A stretch of 7,402 nt of DNA from an uncultured Eubacteriales bacterium (lineage in GTDB: Bacteria > Bacillota > Clostridia > Oscillospirales > Oscillospiraceae): contig USMP01000061.1 in the NCBI GenBank assembly GCA_900555795.1, positions 1 to 7,402 on the forward strand, written 5' to 3'. Of the stretch, positions 5,660-7,402 are shown piece by piece; positions within the stretch are counted from its first letter, which is position 1; every line of letters starts with the position of its first letter. The position numbers and the translations under genes are program-made. The notes under the pieces are model-generated. The model was not told the DNA's origin and did no database searches. It saw only the letters and a program-made list of their open reading frames with translations.

Positions 5660-5680
5660 ACCTGTTCAAGTACAAGTCAA
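5652..5680 (-). promoter_or_regulatory. Near-consensus sigma-A promoter pointing left (P-left)
   Basis: On the minus strand: TTGACT (5680-5675), a 17-base spacer, then TATAAT (5657-5652). Transcription would start near 5645 and reach the Cro-like HTH gene (GTG at 5544) after a leader of about 100 bases, passing O2 and O1. Operator O3 (5658-5673) fills the spacer, mirroring O1 in the rightward promoter. Confidence 0.8.
5658..5673. promoter_or_regulatory. Operator O3 (GTAC-N8-GTAC)
   Basis: GTACCTGTTCAAGTAC is a 16-bp partial palindrome located within the spacer of the leftward promoter. Read on the other strand (GTACTTGAACAGGTAC), it shares the GAACA core with O5. Confidence 0.7.
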
Positions 5681-5689
5681 TGCATTTTT

Positions 5690-5705
5690 GCACTTTTTAA
5701 TGTAC
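5690..5705. promoter_or_regulatory. Operator O4 (GCAC-N8-GTAC)
   Basis: GCACTTTTTAATGTAC is the most diverged of the five 16-bp sites, with one GCAC end like O2. It lies just upstream of the leftward promoter's -35 and inside the leader of the rightward transcript. Confidence 0.5.
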
Positions 5706-5728
5706 TTTTGGCATCGTGCACAAGAAAG

Positions 5729-5744
5729 GTACCTGAACATGTAC
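5729..5744. promoter_or_regulatory. Operator O5 (GTAC-N8-GTAC) over the repressor start codon
   Basis: GTACCTGAACATGTAC begins at the last base of the ribosome binding site AAGAAAGG and includes the ATG (5739-5741) of the HTH repressor gene. A protein bound here could block elongation of the rightward transcript at the gene start, giving autoregulation. Confidence 0.65.
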
Positions 5745-6008
5745 AACTTGTATGAAACAATTTCTCATTTGTGTGAAGGCAAAGGAATCAAGCCCGGCAG
5801 AATGTGCAATGAACTTGGCATCAGCCGCGGCGCAATTACTGACTTAAAGGCGGGCCGAAAGCAGTCTCTGTCCGCCGACACCCTCTCTAAAATTGCCGCC
5901 TATTTCGGGGTTTCTGTGGATTATCTGCTGGGCAATGAAGAACAAAAAAAGCCCGTTGCCCCGAAGGGCACAATGAACCAAAGCAATGCGTGCGTATTGC
6001 CGTATTAG
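5739..6008 (+). CDS. XRE-family helix-turn-helix repressor, probably C-terminally truncated
   Basis: An 89-aa protein whose first 65 residues are a complete HTH_3/XRE domain. M-Y-N-L-Y-E-T-I-S-H-L-C is helix 1, K-P-G-R-M-C-N-E-L-G-I-S-R-G-A-I-T-D-L-K-A-G-R covers helices 2-3, and L-S-A-D-T-L-S-K-I-A-A-Y-F-G-V-S-V-D-Y-L-L-G is the typical end. Such proteins are immunity repressors of Firmicutes phages and integrative elements. The ATG at 5739 is chosen because AAGAAAGG lies about 9 bases upstream and the homology starts there; the longer frame to 5631 overlaps promoter sequence. After E-E-Q-K-K-P-V-A-P-K-G the residues (T-M-N-Q-S-N-A-C-V-L-P-Y) do not look like the usual helical C-terminal region, so a deletion junction near 5970 is suspected. 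It probably binds the five GTAC operators. Confidence 0.8.
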   Translation: MYNLYETISHLCEGKGIKPGRMCNELGISRGAITDLKAGRKQSLSADTLSKIAAYFGVSVDYLLGNEEQKKPVAPKGTMNQSNACVLPY

Positions 6009-6108
6009 TATAGCACAAGGCCATTTTGATTACAAGGTTTTTTTCGCCCCACAGCAAAAAAATTCACTATCCTTCATTTTGGGCAGGGCCTTTGCCTGCG
6101 CATCCCGC

Positions 6109-7402
6109 TTATTCAGAGCTTCCTTGTGGCGCCCCTCCCTGCTCTGGCCAGTAATTTTTACCGAACATCAAATCGTATTGTATCAGCCAGTTCTCGCTGA
6201 ACAGTGCTCCTTGCTGGGGCGTCATGCTTTCAGAAAGGCTGGAATCCGGCTCTACCGTGACGCCGCGCGTGCGCGCCCGCAGCACAGGCAGCTCTTCTGC
6301 CAGCTTTTCGAACCACAGCGGCATATCAAGGCTGTACAAATCCATCATCACAGGGCTTATCTCATACGCTGCAATTGTGCCAAGGTCTACACTGGCGTCA
6401 TAGTAATTGCTCCAAATGATCAGGTCCGTCTGGCGCAGGTGCATGGTGGAGCTGTCGCCAGGCTCAATGAAACCTGTCTTTTCATAGAGCTCGCTTCCCT
6501 TACCCACGGGGTTGAAATGGTCGCCCCAGAACACCACGATGACGGGTTCTTTCCGCTGCTCGAAATATGCGATAAGCTCGCCCAGCGCGGCGTCTGCCTC
6601 GTGCACACCGGTGGCGAAATCGCGAAGCTGGCTCAGTGTCTCTTCCGAAAGGCCGGGATGCTTTATGATATTCACCAGCTCACTTTCCGGATAGCGCGAT
6701 TCATCATATGTGGTGTGGTTCTGCATGGTGACCGCATGGATGAACAGCGGCCCAGCCTCCGCCCGGGCCTCATACTCTTCGATGATGCGCTGCGTCATGG
6801 CATGGTCTGAAATAAAGCCGCGGCGCGTATCGGGCGAGACGAAATCCTCCTGAGCGATAAAGGTGTCGATGCCGAGGTTCGGGTAAGCGGTATCCCTGCT
6901 CCAGAACTTGCGGCCATACCCGTGCACGGCCAGCGTTTCATAGCCCTGCGCCCTCAAATGCTGCGGCAGCGCGGGCAGCGGCTTTGTTGCATATTGCTGG
7001 TATGGCTTTGCCCCGGAGGGAAGGTGCTCCAGTGAAAAGCCTGTAAGGGCCTCGAATTCCACGTCGCAGGTGCCGCCGCCATACGACGGTGAAAAGCAGT
7101 ACCCGTAAGCCGCCTGCTGCTTCAGCCGGTTCAGGTTGGGAGTTAGCTCCCTGTCGTATTCAATGCCCTCCAGCCGTGTGACATCCCAGAAGGATTCGTT
7201 CATCAGATAGATGATATTGGGCTGTGCCACCTGTTCACTTTCCTGCACCGCCGCAGCATACGAGTTTGGAAACAGAGGCTGGCGCGTTTCCGCCGTCTGC
7301 CGTGTCTCCTGTGCAAGCTGCTGCACGGCGGCCTCGCCGTAGCCGTCCGGCGCTGTAATGTTCAGCACACGCAGGTTCGTCACGAACCCTGTTACGATAC
7401 CA
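6109..7402 (-). CDS. LtaS-like membrane sulfatase / phosphoglycerol transferase, N-terminus outside window (partial)
   Basis: The extracellular catalytic domain of the lipoteichoic acid synthase family (sulfatase fold). Numbering from the in-window GTG at 7383, E63 lies in N-I-I-Y-L-M-N-E-S-F-W and the nucleophile T105 in Y-G-G-G-T-C-D-V-E-F-E. R163 is in F-W-S-R-D, H223 in T-M-Q-N-H-T-T-Y, and D288-H289 in V-F-W-G-D-H. These match the metal and substrate residues of LtaS (Glu, Thr, Asp-His). The frame stays open to the window edge (G-I-V-T-G-F before the GTG), so the GTG is internal; the usual N-terminal membrane helices should lie beyond 7402. Such enzymes move glycerol phosphate from phosphatidylglycerol to lipoteichoic acid or other cell-surface polymers, outside the membrane. 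The catalytic set is complete, and the C-terminus ends with a short tail (P-Q-G-S-S-E). GC is lower than in mutS. Confidence 0.9.
   Translation of the reverse strand, partial: GIVTGFVTNLRVLNITAPDGYGEAAVQQLAQETRQTAETRQPLFPNSYAAAVQESEQVAQPNIIYLMNESFWDVTRLEGIEYDRELTPNLNRLKQQAAYGYCFSPSYGGGTCDVEFEALTGFSLEHLPSGAKPYQQYATKPLPALPQHLRAQGYETLAVHGYGRKFWSRDTAYPNLGIDTFIAQEDFVSPDTRRGFISDHAMTQRIIEEYEARAEAGPLFIHAVTMQNHTTYDESRYPESELVNIIKHPGLSEETLSQLRDFATGVHEADAALGELIAYFEQRKEPVIVVFWGDHFNPVGKGSELYEKTGFIEPGDSSTMHLRQTDLIIWSNYYDASVDLGTIAAYEISPVMMDLYSLDMPLWFEKLAEELPVLRARTRGVTVEPDSSLSESMTPQQGALFSENWLIQYDLMFGKNYWPEQGGAPQGSSE

Noticed and set aside
4285..6010. Simple insertion with target-site direct repeats at both ends
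   Set aside because: I compared the left edge in miaB with the sequence near 5960-6060 by eye and found no shared core repeat, and the right flank is not miaB.
6037..6063. T-run and A-run flanking a short GC-rich core, considered as a terminator
   Set aside because: Only the T and A runs pair; the core between them does not extend the stem, so it is not a convincing terminator for either neighbour.
5986..6810. 274-aa plus-strand open frame opposite the LtaS-like gene
   Set aside because: It is the complement of a catalytic domain with all key residues; no start signal or domain is seen.

Overview
The window looks like a GC-rich member of the Clostridia (Oscillospiraceae-like Firmicutes). 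The reasons are the order miaB-mutS-(CPBP protease)-mutL, strong AGGAGG-type ribosome binding sites, a lipoteichoic-acid-synthase-type sulfatase, and a small accessory segment with Firmicutes phage/ICE-style HTH regulators. Species cannot be named from the sequence alone.

Layout. Positions 1-4285 are conserved chromosome read on the minus strand: the 3' two thirds of miaB (tRNA 2-methylthio modification), intact mutS (mismatch recognition), a CPBP-family intramembrane protease, and the first nine codons of what is very probably mutL. Spacing is tight (23-83 bases), so this is probably one operon. Short perfect hairpins lie between miaB and mutS and just before mutL.

Positions about 4285-5970 are a visibly more AT-rich accessory segment, probably a remnant or one end of a prophage or integrative element. 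It holds tiny genes: a 34-aa single-span membrane peptide, 40-, 51- and 72-aa ORFs without recognised function, and a frameshifted small P-loop-like ORF. It also holds a regulatory switch: two XRE/HTH genes transcribed away from each other across a 194-base control region. That region carries five copies of a 16-bp operator (GTAC-N8-GTAC). Two near-consensus sigma-A promoters point towards each other, and each has one operator filling its 17-bp spacer. This resembles the face-to-face promoter layout known from phages P2 and 186.

The element meets miaB just after the place where the radical-SAM cysteines should be. The truncated miaB therefore lacks its N-terminal domain and both Fe-S cysteine sets, and now starts from an ATG supplied by the element. 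On the other side, the repressor seems to lose its C-terminus. The next gene is then a minus-strand LtaS-like sulfatase running off the window, not the missing 5' half of miaB. A simple two-ended insertion is therefore not visible here. Either the rest of the element and miaB lie elsewhere, or there was a later deletion, rearrangement or assembly join.
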